Of a stretch of 7,811 bases of DNA, positions 1 through 5,904 are shown piece after piece. The position numbers were made by a program, and so were the translations under genes. How positions within the stretch are numbered: the first letter of the stretch is position 1; every line of letters starts with the position of its first letter. The DNA is from Labilithrix luteola (GTDB lineage Bacteria; Myxococcota_A; Polyangia; Polyangiales; Polyangiaceae). A model generated the notes under the pieces. It saw only the letters and a list, made by a program, of their open reading frames with translations, searched no databases and was not told the DNA's origin. Where the stretch lies: positions 1-7,811 of the forward strand of contig JAMFST010000902.1 of the NCBI GenBank assembly GCA_026225435.1. The letters run 5' to 3'.

Positions 1-134
1 CGATGGAGACGCAGATCGCTTTGCTGCGAGTGATTCAAGAGCGGGAGTTTGAGCGCGTGGGGAGCAGCCAGCCAATTTCCGTGGATGTTCGCATCATAGC
101 GGCGACAAATCGCGACCTGGCGACGACGGTCGAG
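1..134 (+). pseudogene. Sigma-54-dependent activator AAA+ domain fragment, truncated
   Basis: Read from base 3, the first 44 or so codons match the AAA+ ATPase core of NtrC/FhlA-type enhancer-binding proteins, which use ATP hydrolysis to open sigma-54 promoters. The visible part is the stretch after Walker B: an [19 protein letters not shown] helix, then [19 protein letters not shown] leading into the sensor I segment ATNRDL. Walker A, the GAFTGA loop and Walker B would lie left of the window. After LATTVE the expected continuation (a G-T-F-R then DLYYRL-type segment) is missing, and the frame runs into sequence that is antisense to the next gene, so resemblance ends around base 132-134. The methionine at base 3 is an internal residue, not a start. 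This is either a gene broken by rearrangement or an assembly join in a highly conserved, multi-copy domain. Family identity is confident; the right boundary is good to about 10 bases. Confidence 0.75.
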
Positions 135-173
135 CCCGACTCGTGGCGGGCTTGCCTCCACCGTGGCTCTCTT

Positions 174-198
174 GCGCCCGCTCACGCTTCACGGGCGC
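174..198 (-). other. Stem-loop spanning the AI-2E permease stop codon
   Basis: GCGCCCG (174-180) and CGGGCGC (192-198) form a perfect 7-bp inverted repeat with an 11-nt loop containing the TGA stop (191-189). In the minus-strand transcript the hairpin is followed by AAGAGAGCC, not a U-run, so it is not a standard intrinsic terminator. It could protect a 3' end or be chance in GC-rich DNA. A second short inverted repeat, AGCCCG/CGGGCT, lies at 133-152, exactly where the sigma-54 fragment stops matching its family. Confidence 0.3.
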
Positions 199-1451
199 GG
201 CGTCATCACGGGGGCGGTCCCCGGCAAGGTGCGCAGGCGCTCCAGTCGCGCGCTCTCCCGCTCGTAGATGCGCAGCACCGCGAGGAAGAGCGCCATCACG
301 ATGGGACCGACGATGAGCCCCGCCAGGCCGAACACCTCGATGCCTCCCAGGAGCGACAGCAGCATGAGCAGCGGATGCCCATGCCCGCCGCTACCGACGA
401 TGCGCGGCCGGATCACGTAGTCGGCCAGCATCATCACGATGAACACGCCCCAGGCGAGCTCGAGACAGGCCTGCGCGACCTCTCCGCGCGAGACGAGGTA
501 GATCGCCATCGGGCCCCAGACGACCGAGGTGCCGATGAGCGGGACGAACGAGGCGAGCGCCGTCACGAAGGCCCAGGTCAGCGGCTCGGGGACGCCGGAG
601 AGGGAGAAGCCGATCCAGGCGAGCACCCCCTGCACGATGGCCGTCGCCAGCGTCCCGATGAGCGCCGTGCGGCCGACGTCGCGGAACTCGAGCATCAGCG
701 CGCGTGTGTGGCGCGGATCGAGCGGCAACGTGCGCTCGAGCCGGAGCGCGATCGTCGGCCACTCGAGGAGCACGTAGTACATCGTGAGGAGCGCGATCAC
801 GAGGCCGAAGCTGGCGTCGGTCCCGGCCTCCAGGATGGCGCCCACCGAGTTGGTGGCGCGGCTCTCGGCGGCGCTCACCGCGTCGCGGATGTGACCGATC
901 ATGCCGCCGCGGTCGATGTGCAGCTGGTCGAGCACCCCGACGGCGCTGTGGCCGAAGAGCTCCTCGAGCGAGCCGTGTTGCAGGCGCCGCTGGAGGACGC
1001 CGGCGATGTCGAAGATCTCGGCGCTCACGACGTAGAGCGCCAGGCCGCCGCCCACGAGGCAGAAGATCCCCGCGAGCAGCGTGAGGAGCGCGGCTGCCAC
1101 ATGCCGGCGGTCCTGGAGGCGGCGCGACAGGCGGCGGTACGAGGGCTGGACGGTGAAGGCCATCGTCGTCCCGAGGGCGATCCCCACCCAGATGGGCGAG
1201 ACCAGCCAGGCGACGGCCACGAACGCCACCAGCAGGAGCACCTGCAGCGACTTGCGACGGGTGTGCTCGATCTCCTTGGTCGCCGGCGCCAGGTGGATAC
1301 GCGGCAGCTCCAGATCCGTCATCTTCAGCGAGCTGCGGTTCGACTCGCTGGTCGGCGGTGCGCCCATACTCGACCCGGCCGCGGTGCCGGAAAGCGCCGC
1401 GCGCGCGATCGGGACAGCGGGTGTGGCCGAGGTCGAGTCGTCGTCGCGCAT
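189..1451 (-). CDS. AI-2E/PerM (UPF0118) family permease
   Basis: A 420-residue inner-membrane protein of the AI-2E transporter family (TqsA/PerM-like). Members have been linked to autoinducer-2 export, sodium/proton antiport and other efflux, so the substrate cannot be read from sequence. The family layout is visible. A charged, Ser/Ala-rich N-terminus (1-65) precedes two hydrophobic segments (about 69-103) and a third (118-142). A soluble amphipathic stretch (145-210) follows, and then the C-terminal membrane core: 213-231, 264-284, 291-321, 331-346 and 361-396. Conserved landmarks are [11 protein letters not shown] (304-314), [10 protein letters not shown] (344-353) and [11 protein letters not shown] (378-388). 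The start is uncertain. ATG at 1451 has no clear Shine-Dalgarno, and nor do Met29 (1367) or Met44 (1322). A start at 1322 would give a length closer to the usual family size. It is the last gene of the minus-strand block, 42 nt after the small lipoprotein. Confidence 0.9.
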   Translation of the reverse strand: MRDDDSTSATPAVPIARAALSGTAAGSSMGAPPTSESNRSSLKMTDLELPRIHLAPATKEIEHTRRKSLQVLLLVAFVAVAWLVSPIWVGIALGTTMAFTVQPSYRRLSRRLQDRRHVAAALLTLLAGIFCLVGGGLALYVVSAEIFDIAGVLQRRLQHGSLEELFGHSAVGVLDQLHIDRGGMIGHIRDAVSAAESRATNSVGAILEAGTDASFGLVIALLTMYYVLLEWPTIALRLERTLPLDPRHTRALMLEFRDVGRTALIGTLATAIVQGVLAWIGFSLSGVPEPLTWAFVTALASFVPLIGTSVVWGPMAIYLVSRGEVAQACLELAWGVFIVMMLADYVIRPRIVGSGGHGHPLLMLLSLLGGIEVFGLAGLIVGPIVMALFLAVLRIYERESARLERLRTLPGTAPVMTPRP

Positions 1452-1493
1452 GCTGGCCAGGCCGACGATGCTAGCGGGACAGGCGACGAGCCG

Positions 1494-1679
1494 TCACTTC
1501 TTGGTGACCATGAAGGCGATCCCGCCGATGACGACGAGGACCGCGACGACCATGAACACGCCGACGCCCACGCCGGCCTTGAAGATGTCCCCGATCACCC
1601 GGCAGCCGTTGAGCAGCATGGCGCAGAAGGCGGTGGCGAGGACGAGAGCGGGCGTCTGGGCGCTTTTCGAGCGGTTCAT
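1494..1679 (-). CDS. Small putative membrane lipoprotein, 61 aa
   Basis: A short protein with a basic N-terminus (MNRSK), a hydrophobic signal-like segment (11-23), a lipobox-like LLNGC (22-26, lipidatable Cys26), the segment [17 protein letters not shown] (26-42), a second hydrophobic stretch to about 58, and a TKK tail. The pattern of lipobox Cys, then I-G-x-I-F-K-A-G, then a membrane helix recalls small conserved proteins I know from other phyla, some misannotated as phosphatidate cytidylyltransferase. No catalytic motif of that enzyme is present. Asn at -2 of the lipobox is atypical, so lipidation is uncertain and it may simply be a two-helix membrane peptide. ATG at 1679 lacks a strong Shine-Dalgarno. 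It sits 70 nt after the MFS gene and 42 nt before the AI-2E permease, probably in the same transcript. An overlapping frame (1692-1471) is Arg/His-rich and looks like a shadow. Confidence 0.72.
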   Translation of the reverse strand: MNRSKSAQTPALVLATAFCAMLLNGCRVIGDIFKAGVGVGVFMVVAVLVVIGGIAFMVTKK

Positions 1680-1749
1680 GCCCGATCAGCAAAGCAACAG
1701 CGATGCCGCCAGCGGATGACGCGAGACGCCGAGCAGTGCCGGCGACGCG

Positions 1750-3018
1750 TCACGCCTTCGCCGCGGGCGCGTCGAGCCCTTCGGCCTTGCGCAGCGTGGG
1801 AAACATGAAGGCCCAGCCGATGACGACGAGGCACGTCCCGATGCCTCCGACGACGACCGCCGGCACGAGGCCGAGCCACTGCGCCGTGAGCCCCGACTCG
1901 AACTCCCCCAGCTCGTTGGAGGCGCCGATGAAGACCGAGTTCACCGCGCTCACCCGCCCGCGCACCTCTTCCGGCGTGTTGATCTGGATGAGCGTCTGGC
2001 GAATCACCACGCTCACCATGTCGGTCGCGCCGACGACGACCAGCGCGGCGAGCGACAGCAGGAAGCTGTGCGAGAGACCGAAGACGATGGTGGCGATTCC
2101 GAAGAGGAAGACGCAGGAGAACATCAGGAGCCCTGCCCTCTTCTTCAGCGGCGAGTACGCCAGCACGATGGCCACGACCGCGGCGCCGACCGACGGAGCG
2201 CTGCGCAGCGCGCCCATCCCGTTGGGGCCGACGAAGAGGATGTCCTGGGCGAAGGCCGGCATGAGCGCGACCGCGCCGCCGAGCAGAACGGCGAACAGGT
2301 CGAGCGAGATGGCGCCGAGCACCATCTTGTTCTCCCAGACGTAGCGGACGCCGGCGGAGAGCGTCTCCAGCGAGATGCCGCGCTTCTTCGCGCCGGCCGC
2401 ACCGACGGCGGCGGCGACCGGGCGGGCCCGGACGAAGAAGAAGAGGAACGTCGTCAGCAGGTAGGCGACGACGCAGACCCAGTACACGCCCTGCACGCCG
2501 AACGGCTTGATGAGCAGACCGCCGGCGCCGGGGCCGATGATGGTGGCGAAGGTGAACGCCGTGGAGCTCCAGGCGACGGCGCTGCCGAAGTGCTCCGGCG
2601 CGAGCAGGTTGGGCAAGAGCGCCTGCTGCGCCGGGTTGGCGAAGGCGCGGATGGTCCCGAGGAAGAAGAGCACCGCGTAGATCGGCGTGGTGCCCAGCTC
2701 CGGCCGGTGGGTCAGCGCCACCAGACCGAGCGAGGCCAGGCCGTAGAGCAGGTAGCAAAGGAGCACTATGCGCCGGCGGTCGAAGCGGTCGGCGACGTGC
2801 CCGGTGACCAGCGAGAAGCCGATGGCAGGGAAGAACTGCGCGAGCCCCACCAGCCCGAGATCGAGCGAGCGGTGCGTGACCGAGAAGATCTGCCAGCCGA
2901 CGGCGACGCTCTGCATCTGCGTCGCCATGGAGGAGACGAAGCGCGCGCCGAGGAAGATGTCGTAGTCGCGGTTGGAGAAGATCCCGCGCCCCGAGGTAGC
3001 TGGAGTTGACGCAGACAC
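1750..3018 (-). CDS. MFS transporter, EntS-like exporter (MFS_3 type)
   Basis: A 422-residue major facilitator with about 12 predicted membrane segments, driven by the proton gradient and likely exporting a small molecule. Visible signatures are an N-terminal [18 protein letters not shown] entry into TM1 (15-32), the loop 2-3 motif [12 protein letters not shown] (73-84), a TM4-5 region [16 protein letters not shown] (124-139), and the C-half sequence [16 protein letters not shown] (348-363) followed by [15 protein letters not shown]. That last region is typical of the EntS/enterobactin-exporter-like MFS_3 group; the substrate here is unknown and no siderophore genes are nearby. The start is GTG at 3018-3016, because the kup stop (3023-3021) lies just upstream and the first ATG in frame falls inside TM1. 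With only 2 nt between kup stop and this start, translation is probably coupled to kup. The frame is open far upstream through kup but that extension is not coding. Confidence 0.9.
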   Translation of the reverse strand: MSASTPATSGRGIFSNRDYDIFLGARFVSSMATQMQSVAVGWQIFSVTHRSLDLGLVGLAQFFPAIGFSLVTGHVADRFDRRRIVLLCYLLYGLASLGLVALTHRPELGTTPIYAVLFFLGTIRAFANPAQQALLPNLLAPEHFGSAVAWSSTAFTFATIIGPGAGGLLIKPFGVQGVYWVCVVAYLLTTFLFFFVRARPVAAAVGAAGAKKRGISLETLSAGVRYVWENKMVLGAISLDLFAVLLGGAVALMPAFAQDILFVGPNGMGALRSAPSVGAAVVAIVLAYSPLKKRAGLLMFSCVFLFGIATIVFGLSHSFLLSLAALVVVGATDMVSVVIRQTLIQINTPEEVRGRVSAVNSVFIGASNELGEFESGLTAQWLGLVPAVVVGGIGTCLVVIGWAFMFPTLRKAEGLDAPAAKA

Positions 3019-3020
3019 GC

Positions 3021-4997
3021 TCAGAGATCGATCTGCGAGCCCAGCTCGACGACCTGCTTCGGCGGCAGGCACAGGTGCGCCGACGCGGGCCAGGCGTTGC
3101 GCGAGAGGAAGGCGAAGAGCCCCTCGGGCAAGGCGCCCATGCGACCGGCCTTGGTCGCGAGGAAGGTCTCGTGGCCGACGAAATAGGTGATCTCGTCGAG
3201 CGAGCACTCGATGCCGAGCTTGGGCAGGGCGATGCCGACCACCTCGGGCACGTCCGGCTTCTCGGTGAAGCCGTAGTGGGCGATGACCCGGCAGGCGTGC
3301 TCGTGGAGGCGCTTGAATTCGACCCGGTTCTCCGGCGCGACGACCGGCACGTGCTCGACCAGCACGGTGAGCAGGACGACCTGGTCGGGCAGCGTGTGGA
3401 TGCGCTCCACCTGGTGCTGCAGGACCGGCGGGACGCCGCTCTCGACCGACGAGAGGAAGATGCCCGCGCCGGGGATGCGCGCGGAGATCCGCGACGGCAA
3501 GGTGCGCACGTACTCGGTCGAGTCGAGCGCGTTCGACTGCAGCGTCTCGCGCAGGATGCGCCGGCCGGTGTTCCAGGTGACCATCACCGTGAGGAAGACC
3601 AGCGCGACCGCCACCGGCACCCAGCCGCCGTCGAGGAACTTGTCGAGGTTCGACAGGAAGAAGGGGATGTCGAAGGCGAGGAAGAGCACCAGCACCGGCA
3701 GCGCCTTGGCCATGCTCCAGTTCCAGGTGCTGCGGAGCACCACGAAGTAGACGCACGAGGTGATGGCCATCGTGCCGGTGACGGCGATGCCGTAGGCCGC
3801 GGCCAGCTTGCTCGACTCCTTGAAGGCGAGCACCAGGGCGACGCAGGCGACGGCGAGCAGCCAGTTGATGAAGGGGACGTAGATCTGCCCCTCGGCCTCG
3901 TGCGAGGTGTGGCGCACTTCCACGCGGGGGAAGAAGCCGAGCTGCACCGCCTGGTGGGTGAGCGAGAAGGCGCCGCTGATGAGCGCCTGCGAGGCGATGA
4001 CCGTGGCGATCGAGGAGAGGACGACCATGGCGATGGTCCACGGCCCCACCGGCACCATGGCGAAGAAGGAGTGATCGGAGAGCGACGGATCGCCGAGCAC
4101 CAGCGCCCCCTGGCCGAAGTAACAGAGCACCAGGCAGGGCATGGCGACGAAGATCCAGGCGACGCGGATCGGCTTCGCGCCGAAGTGGCCCATGTCGGCG
4201 TAGAGCGCCTCGCCGCCGGTGACCGCGAGGACGACCGAGCCGAGGATGGCGAAGCCGGGGATGCCGTGACGGAGGAAGTAGCCGATGGCGTGATGGGGCG
4301 AGAGCGCCGCCAGCACCTGCGGATGACCGGCGATGTGGAAGGCACCGAGACCGCCGATCACGAGGAACCAAAGCGCCATGATCGGGCCAAAAAAGACGCC
4401 CACCGCGCCGGTGCCGCGCCGCTGGATGGCGAAGAGGCCGATGAGGATGGCGATGGTCAGCGGCAACACCAGCTTGGTCAGGCTGGGGGCGGCGATCTCG
4501 AGCCCCTCCATCGCCGAGAGCACGCTGATGGCCGGAGTGATCATGCCGTCGCCATAAAGGAGCGAGGCGCCGAGGATCACCAGGAAGGCGACCGCACCGA
4601 TGCGACCCCTCTTGGTGACGCGGAACTTCTCCGGGATGAGCGCGAGCAACGCGAGGATGCCGCCTTCCCCCTTGTTGTCCGCGCGCATGATGAAGATGAG
4701 GTACTTGACCGTCACCACCATCGTGAGCGCCCAGAAGATGAGCGAGAGCACGCCGAGCACGTTCTCCGTCGTGGGCTTGGCGCCGTGCTCCGGGTCGAAG
4801 CACTCCTTCAGCGTGTACAGAGGGCTGGTGCCGATGTCGCCGAAGACGATGCCGAGGGCGGCGAGCGCCATCGTCGGCATGCTGCCGTGGGCGCCCGACT
4901 GGTGCCCCGGGGCGTGATGAGGCGAGTCGGCGGGCGCGGGCGGCGCGTCTTCAGGATCGGCTGCTTCTTCCACGATCGCGGGCGAGCTTTCGGTCAC
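3021..4997 (-). CDS. kup: Kup (Trk/KUP/HAK) potassium transporter
   Basis: A 658-residue proton-coupled potassium importer of the inner membrane, slightly longer than E. coli Kup (622). The extra length is an Ala/Pro/His/acidic N-terminal extension (1-42). Family motifs appear in order: GIVFGDIGTSPLYTLKECF (49-67), NKGEGGILALLALI (108-121), LLYGDGMITPAISVLSA (146-162), GGEALYADMGHFG (261-273), SQALISGAFSLTHQAVQLG (336-354) and AYGIAVTGTM (401-410). The cytoplasmic C-domain is complete: IPGAGIFLSS (508-517), the HYGFTEKPDVPEVV region (574-587), YFVGHETF (605-612), and the ending FLSRNAWPA ... PPKQVVELGSQ. About 12 membrane segments are expected. The start codon is GTG at 4997, supported by TAAGGTG with AAGG 7 nt upstream; Met40 and Met43 would remove the extension but lie right at TM1. 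It is followed after 2 nt by the MFS gene. I see no riboswitch in its short leader. Confidence 0.97.
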   Translation of the reverse strand: MTESSPAIVEEAADPEDAPPAPADSPHHAPGHQSGAHGSMPTMALAALGIVFGDIGTSPLYTLKECFDPEHGAKPTTENVLGVLSLIFWALTMVVTVKYLIFIMRADNKGEGGILALLALIPEKFRVTKRGRIGAVAFLVILGASLLYGDGMITPAISVLSAMEGLEIAAPSLTKLVLPLTIAILIGLFAIQRRGTGAVGVFFGPIMALWFLVIGGLGAFHIAGHPQVLAALSPHHAIGYFLRHGIPGFAILGSVVLAVTGGEALYADMGHFGAKPIRVAWIFVAMPCLVLCYFGQGALVLGDPSLSDHSFFAMVPVGPWTIAMVVLSSIATVIASQALISGAFSLTHQAVQLGFFPRVEVRHTSHEAEGQIYVPFINWLLAVACVALVLAFKESSKLAAAYGIAVTGTMAITSCVYFVVLRSTWNWSMAKALPVLVLFLAFDIPFFLSNLDKFLDGGWVPVAVALVFLTVMVTWNTGRRILRETLQSNALDSTEYVRTLPSRISARIPGAGIFLSSVESGVPPVLQHQVERIHTLPDQVVLLTVLVEHVPVVAPENRVEFKRLHEHACRVIAHYGFTEKPDVPEVVGIALPKLGIECSLDEITYFVGHETFLATKAGRMGALPEGLFAFLSRNAWPASAHLCLPPKQVVELGSQIDL

Positions 4998-5002
4998 GCG
5001 CG

Positions 5003-5009
5003 CACCTTA
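5003..5009 (-). promoter_or_regulatory. Ribosome binding site for kup
   Basis: TAAGGTG on the minus strand places AAGG 7 nt before the GTG at 4997. It supports the GTG start and with it the 42-residue N-terminal extension of Kup. Confidence 0.6.
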
Positions 5010-5019
5010 CACGAGGAAA

Positions 5020-5045
5020 GCCGGACCACGCGTGCGTGACCCGGC
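5020..5045 (-). terminator. Possible intrinsic terminator between the DUF883-like gene and kup
   Basis: GCCGG (5020-5024) pairs with CCGGC (5041-5045), and the inner CACGC (5027-5031) with GCGTG (5034-5038), separated by a 2x2 mismatch. On the minus strand the stem is followed by TTTCCTCGTG, a short, imperfect U-run. It lies 26 nt after the DUF883-like stop and 22 nt before the kup start, so it could end transcripts of the upstream genes or act as an attenuator in the kup leader. The U-run is weak, so this is tentative. Confidence 0.35.
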
Positions 5046-5071
5046 CTTCGGCACTTCTTCTTCGGAACGGT

Positions 5072-5440
5072 TCAGGCTTCTCGTGAAGCCGCGACCCGCG
5101 TGCGGGCCGGACGTGCCGGAGCCGACTCTTCTTCCTCGTCGTCGTCCTCGGAGTCGAGGTCGAGGGCGCCGCGCTTGACGAACTCGCTGGCGACGTAGCC
5201 GCCGGCGAGCAGGAGCGCCATGCGCCCGATGCGCGAGCCGAAGAGGCTCCCCACGAGCAACCCGGCGCCGGCCCCCAACCCGAGGGCGAGGTACGGATTG
5301 GCGCGAAGCTGCTCGTCGATGCGAGCGAGCATCGACTCCCCCTCCTCGACCAGCTCTCGCCCCTTGTCCGCCAGGGCTTCCATCTCTTCGTCGGCCGCGT
5401 GGATAGCGTCAGTCATCTCGTGCCTCTTCTTGGTGGTCAT
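5072..5440 (-). CDS. DUF883/ElaB/YqjD-like glycine-zipper membrane protein
   Basis: A protein of up to 122 residues. It has a charged, Glu/Ala/Asp-rich helical N-terminus likely to be coiled coil (10-47), then NPYLALGLGAGAGLLVGSLF (48-67) with a glycine repeat at 54, 56, 58, 60, 64 and 68. A second hydrophobic stretch (71-86), an acidic run (DSEDDDEEEES, 96-106) and a basic Ala/Arg tail complete it. This layout is that of the DUF883 family, whose E. coli members ElaB and YqjD anchor by a C-terminal membrane helix, associate with ribosomes and are induced in stationary phase or stress. Transfer of that role is inference, and the acidic tail after the membrane part is not typical of ElaB. The listed start (5440) is the longest. 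Met9 (5416) has a better Shine-Dalgarno, GAAGAGG 6 nt upstream, and may be the true start, giving 114 residues. Confidence 0.8.
   Translation of the reverse strand: MTTKKRHEMTDAIHAADEEMEALADKGRELVEEGESMLARIDEQLRANPYLALGLGAGAGLLVGSLFGSRIGRMALLLAGGYVASEFVKRGALDLDSEDDDEEEESAPARPARTRVAASREA
5417..5431 (-). promoter_or_regulatory. Shine-Dalgarno favouring the internal Met9 start of the DUF883-like gene
   Basis: On the minus strand AAGAAGAGG lies 6 nt before the ATG at 5416-5414. The upstream ATG at 5440 has only GGGCGAG, part of an inverted repeat, in front of it. This makes 5416 a serious alternative start. Confidence 0.45.
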
Positions 5441-5473
5441 GGAGTCTCGCCCGTCAGGCGGAGTCTAACCGTC
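5441..5473 (-). repeat. Tandem imperfect repeat GACGG(n)AGACTCC
   Basis: On the minus strand GACGGTTAGACTCC (5473-5460) is followed after GCCT by GACGGGCGAGACTCC (5455-5441), giving two near-copies about 19 bp apart that end at the ATG at 5440. They overlap the inverted repeat at 5446-5483. The spacing, close to two helical turns, is what a dimeric regulator might use, but no known operator is recognised. Confidence 0.45.
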
Positions 5474-5483
5474 GACGGGCGAG
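5446..5483 (-). repeat. 10-bp inverted repeat before the DUF883-like gene
   Basis: CTCGCCCGTC (5446-5455) and GACGGGCGAG (5474-5483) are perfect inverted copies separated by 18 nt. The structure fills most of the 65-nt gap after the DUF1328 gene and ends 5 nt before the ATG at 5440. No U-run follows it on either strand, so an operator or leader stem-loop fits better than an intrinsic terminator. Confidence 0.6.
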
Positions 5484-5505
5484 CACGAAAGGCGCGCTGG
5501 CTGAC

Positions 5506-5676
5506 TCAGAGAACCGGGCCGCGGCGACGGCCGAAGACCAGGGAGACGAGCGCCATGATCAGGAACACGACGAAGAGCACCTTGGCGATCCAGGCCGCGT
5601 CCGTGGCGATGCCGCCGAAGCCGAAGAAGGCTGCAACCAGCGCGACGAGGAAGAAGACGATGGCGTAGTGCAGCAT
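5506..5676 (-). CDS. DUF1328/YtjA-family small membrane protein, 56 aa
   Basis: The 56-codon frame reads [20 protein letters not shown], then [20 protein letters not shown], then [16 protein letters not shown], and ends in TGA. This is the typical size and pattern of the DUF1328/YtjA family: an M-L-x-Y/W-A start, first helix (4-20), the FGFGGIA turn (18-24), a short amphipathic A-x-x-A-K linker, and a second helix (33-48) closed by F-G-R-R-R. These are inner-membrane proteins of unknown function, often next to stress or envelope genes. The start is secure: ATG at 5676 has AAGGAG 8 nt upstream, the best ribosome binding site in the window. It heads the minus-strand block and faces the divergent topoisomerase IB gene. 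The DUF883-like gene follows after 65 nt, a pairing of two small stress-type membrane proteins. Confidence 0.93.
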   Translation of the reverse strand: MLHYAIVFFLVALVAAFFGFGGIATDAAWIAKVLFVVFLIMALVSLVFGRRRGPVL

Positions 5677-5684
5677 GATGATTT

Positions 5685-5690
5685 CTCCTT
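5685..5690 (-). promoter_or_regulatory. Strong ribosome binding site for the DUF1328 gene
   Basis: AAGGAG on the minus strand lies 8 nt before the ATG at 5676, a consensus Shine-Dalgarno at good spacing. It fixes the start of this short gene and suggests efficient translation. Confidence 0.85.
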
Positions 5691-5904
5691 GATGAACTTT
5701 GGGGGGGTGGTTGGCACTGCGAACTGCGGTCAGCTTTGGGGCGCGGAGGGCTCCGTTACCCGACGAGAACCGGTATTGCGAACGTCGTGCCGTCGCTCGT
5801 CCCGCAAAAATCGCCGCCTGGGCGCGGGCGATTGCCCCGAAAATGCCTCAGCGCGGTGAGCCCAAGCGCGGGCACGTGGCAATTGGCCACGGAGATCCCT
5901 CCAA
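5691..5904. promoter_or_regulatory. Divergent intergenic region, probable promoters for DUF1328 gene and topoisomerase IB
   Basis: About 210 nt between two divergent starts must hold promoters for at least one side, but I could not place a convincing -10/-35 pair. Visible items are a G7 run (5701-5707, C7 in the DUF1328 leader), a near-repeated 12-mer GGCACTGCGAAC (5713-5724) and GGTATTGCGAAC (5772-5783), and the inverted repeat GTGGC-aattg-GCCAC (5876-5890). Next to it are GGAG (5891-5894, likely weak Shine-Dalgarno for the topoisomerase) and a complementary CTCC (5899-5902). Open frames crossing this stretch resemble nothing and lack support. Confidence 0.4.

Noticed and set aside
1727..1744. 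Terminator after the MFS gene (CGCCG/CGGCG stem, 8-nt loop)
   Set aside because: Only a 5-bp stem with no U-run in the downstream sequence. Such short arms are expected by chance in this GC content.
135..1808. Long plus-strand open frame continuing from the sigma-54 fragment (601 codons in total)
   Set aside because: After base 134 the product is Arg/Asp/Glu/His-rich low-complexity sequence antisense to well-recognised membrane proteins. It is a GC-rich shadow frame.
3019..4803. Minus-strand frame upstream of the MFS gene, which would suggest a 1017-residue fusion protein
   Set aside because: The upstream part is an alternative frame of kup rich in Arg/Ala/His with no family resemblance. 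The real MFS gene begins at GTG 3018, right after the kup stop.
3006..5039. 677-codon plus-strand open frame
   Set aside because: It lies fully antisense to kup, whose family motifs are unmistakable. The composition (Asp, Glu, Arg, His, Gly) is typical of the reverse frame of GC-rich membrane genes.
4998..5071. Potassium- or c-di-AMP-responsive riboswitch in front of kup
   Set aside because: Only 74 nt separate kup from the preceding stop, too short for a ydaO-type element, and none of its conserved blocks are visible.
5701..5707. G7 homopolymer as a phase-variation tract
   Set aside because: It lies in the leader of the DUF1328 gene, not in a reading frame, is short, and sits too close to the ribosome binding site to suggest promoter spacing changes.
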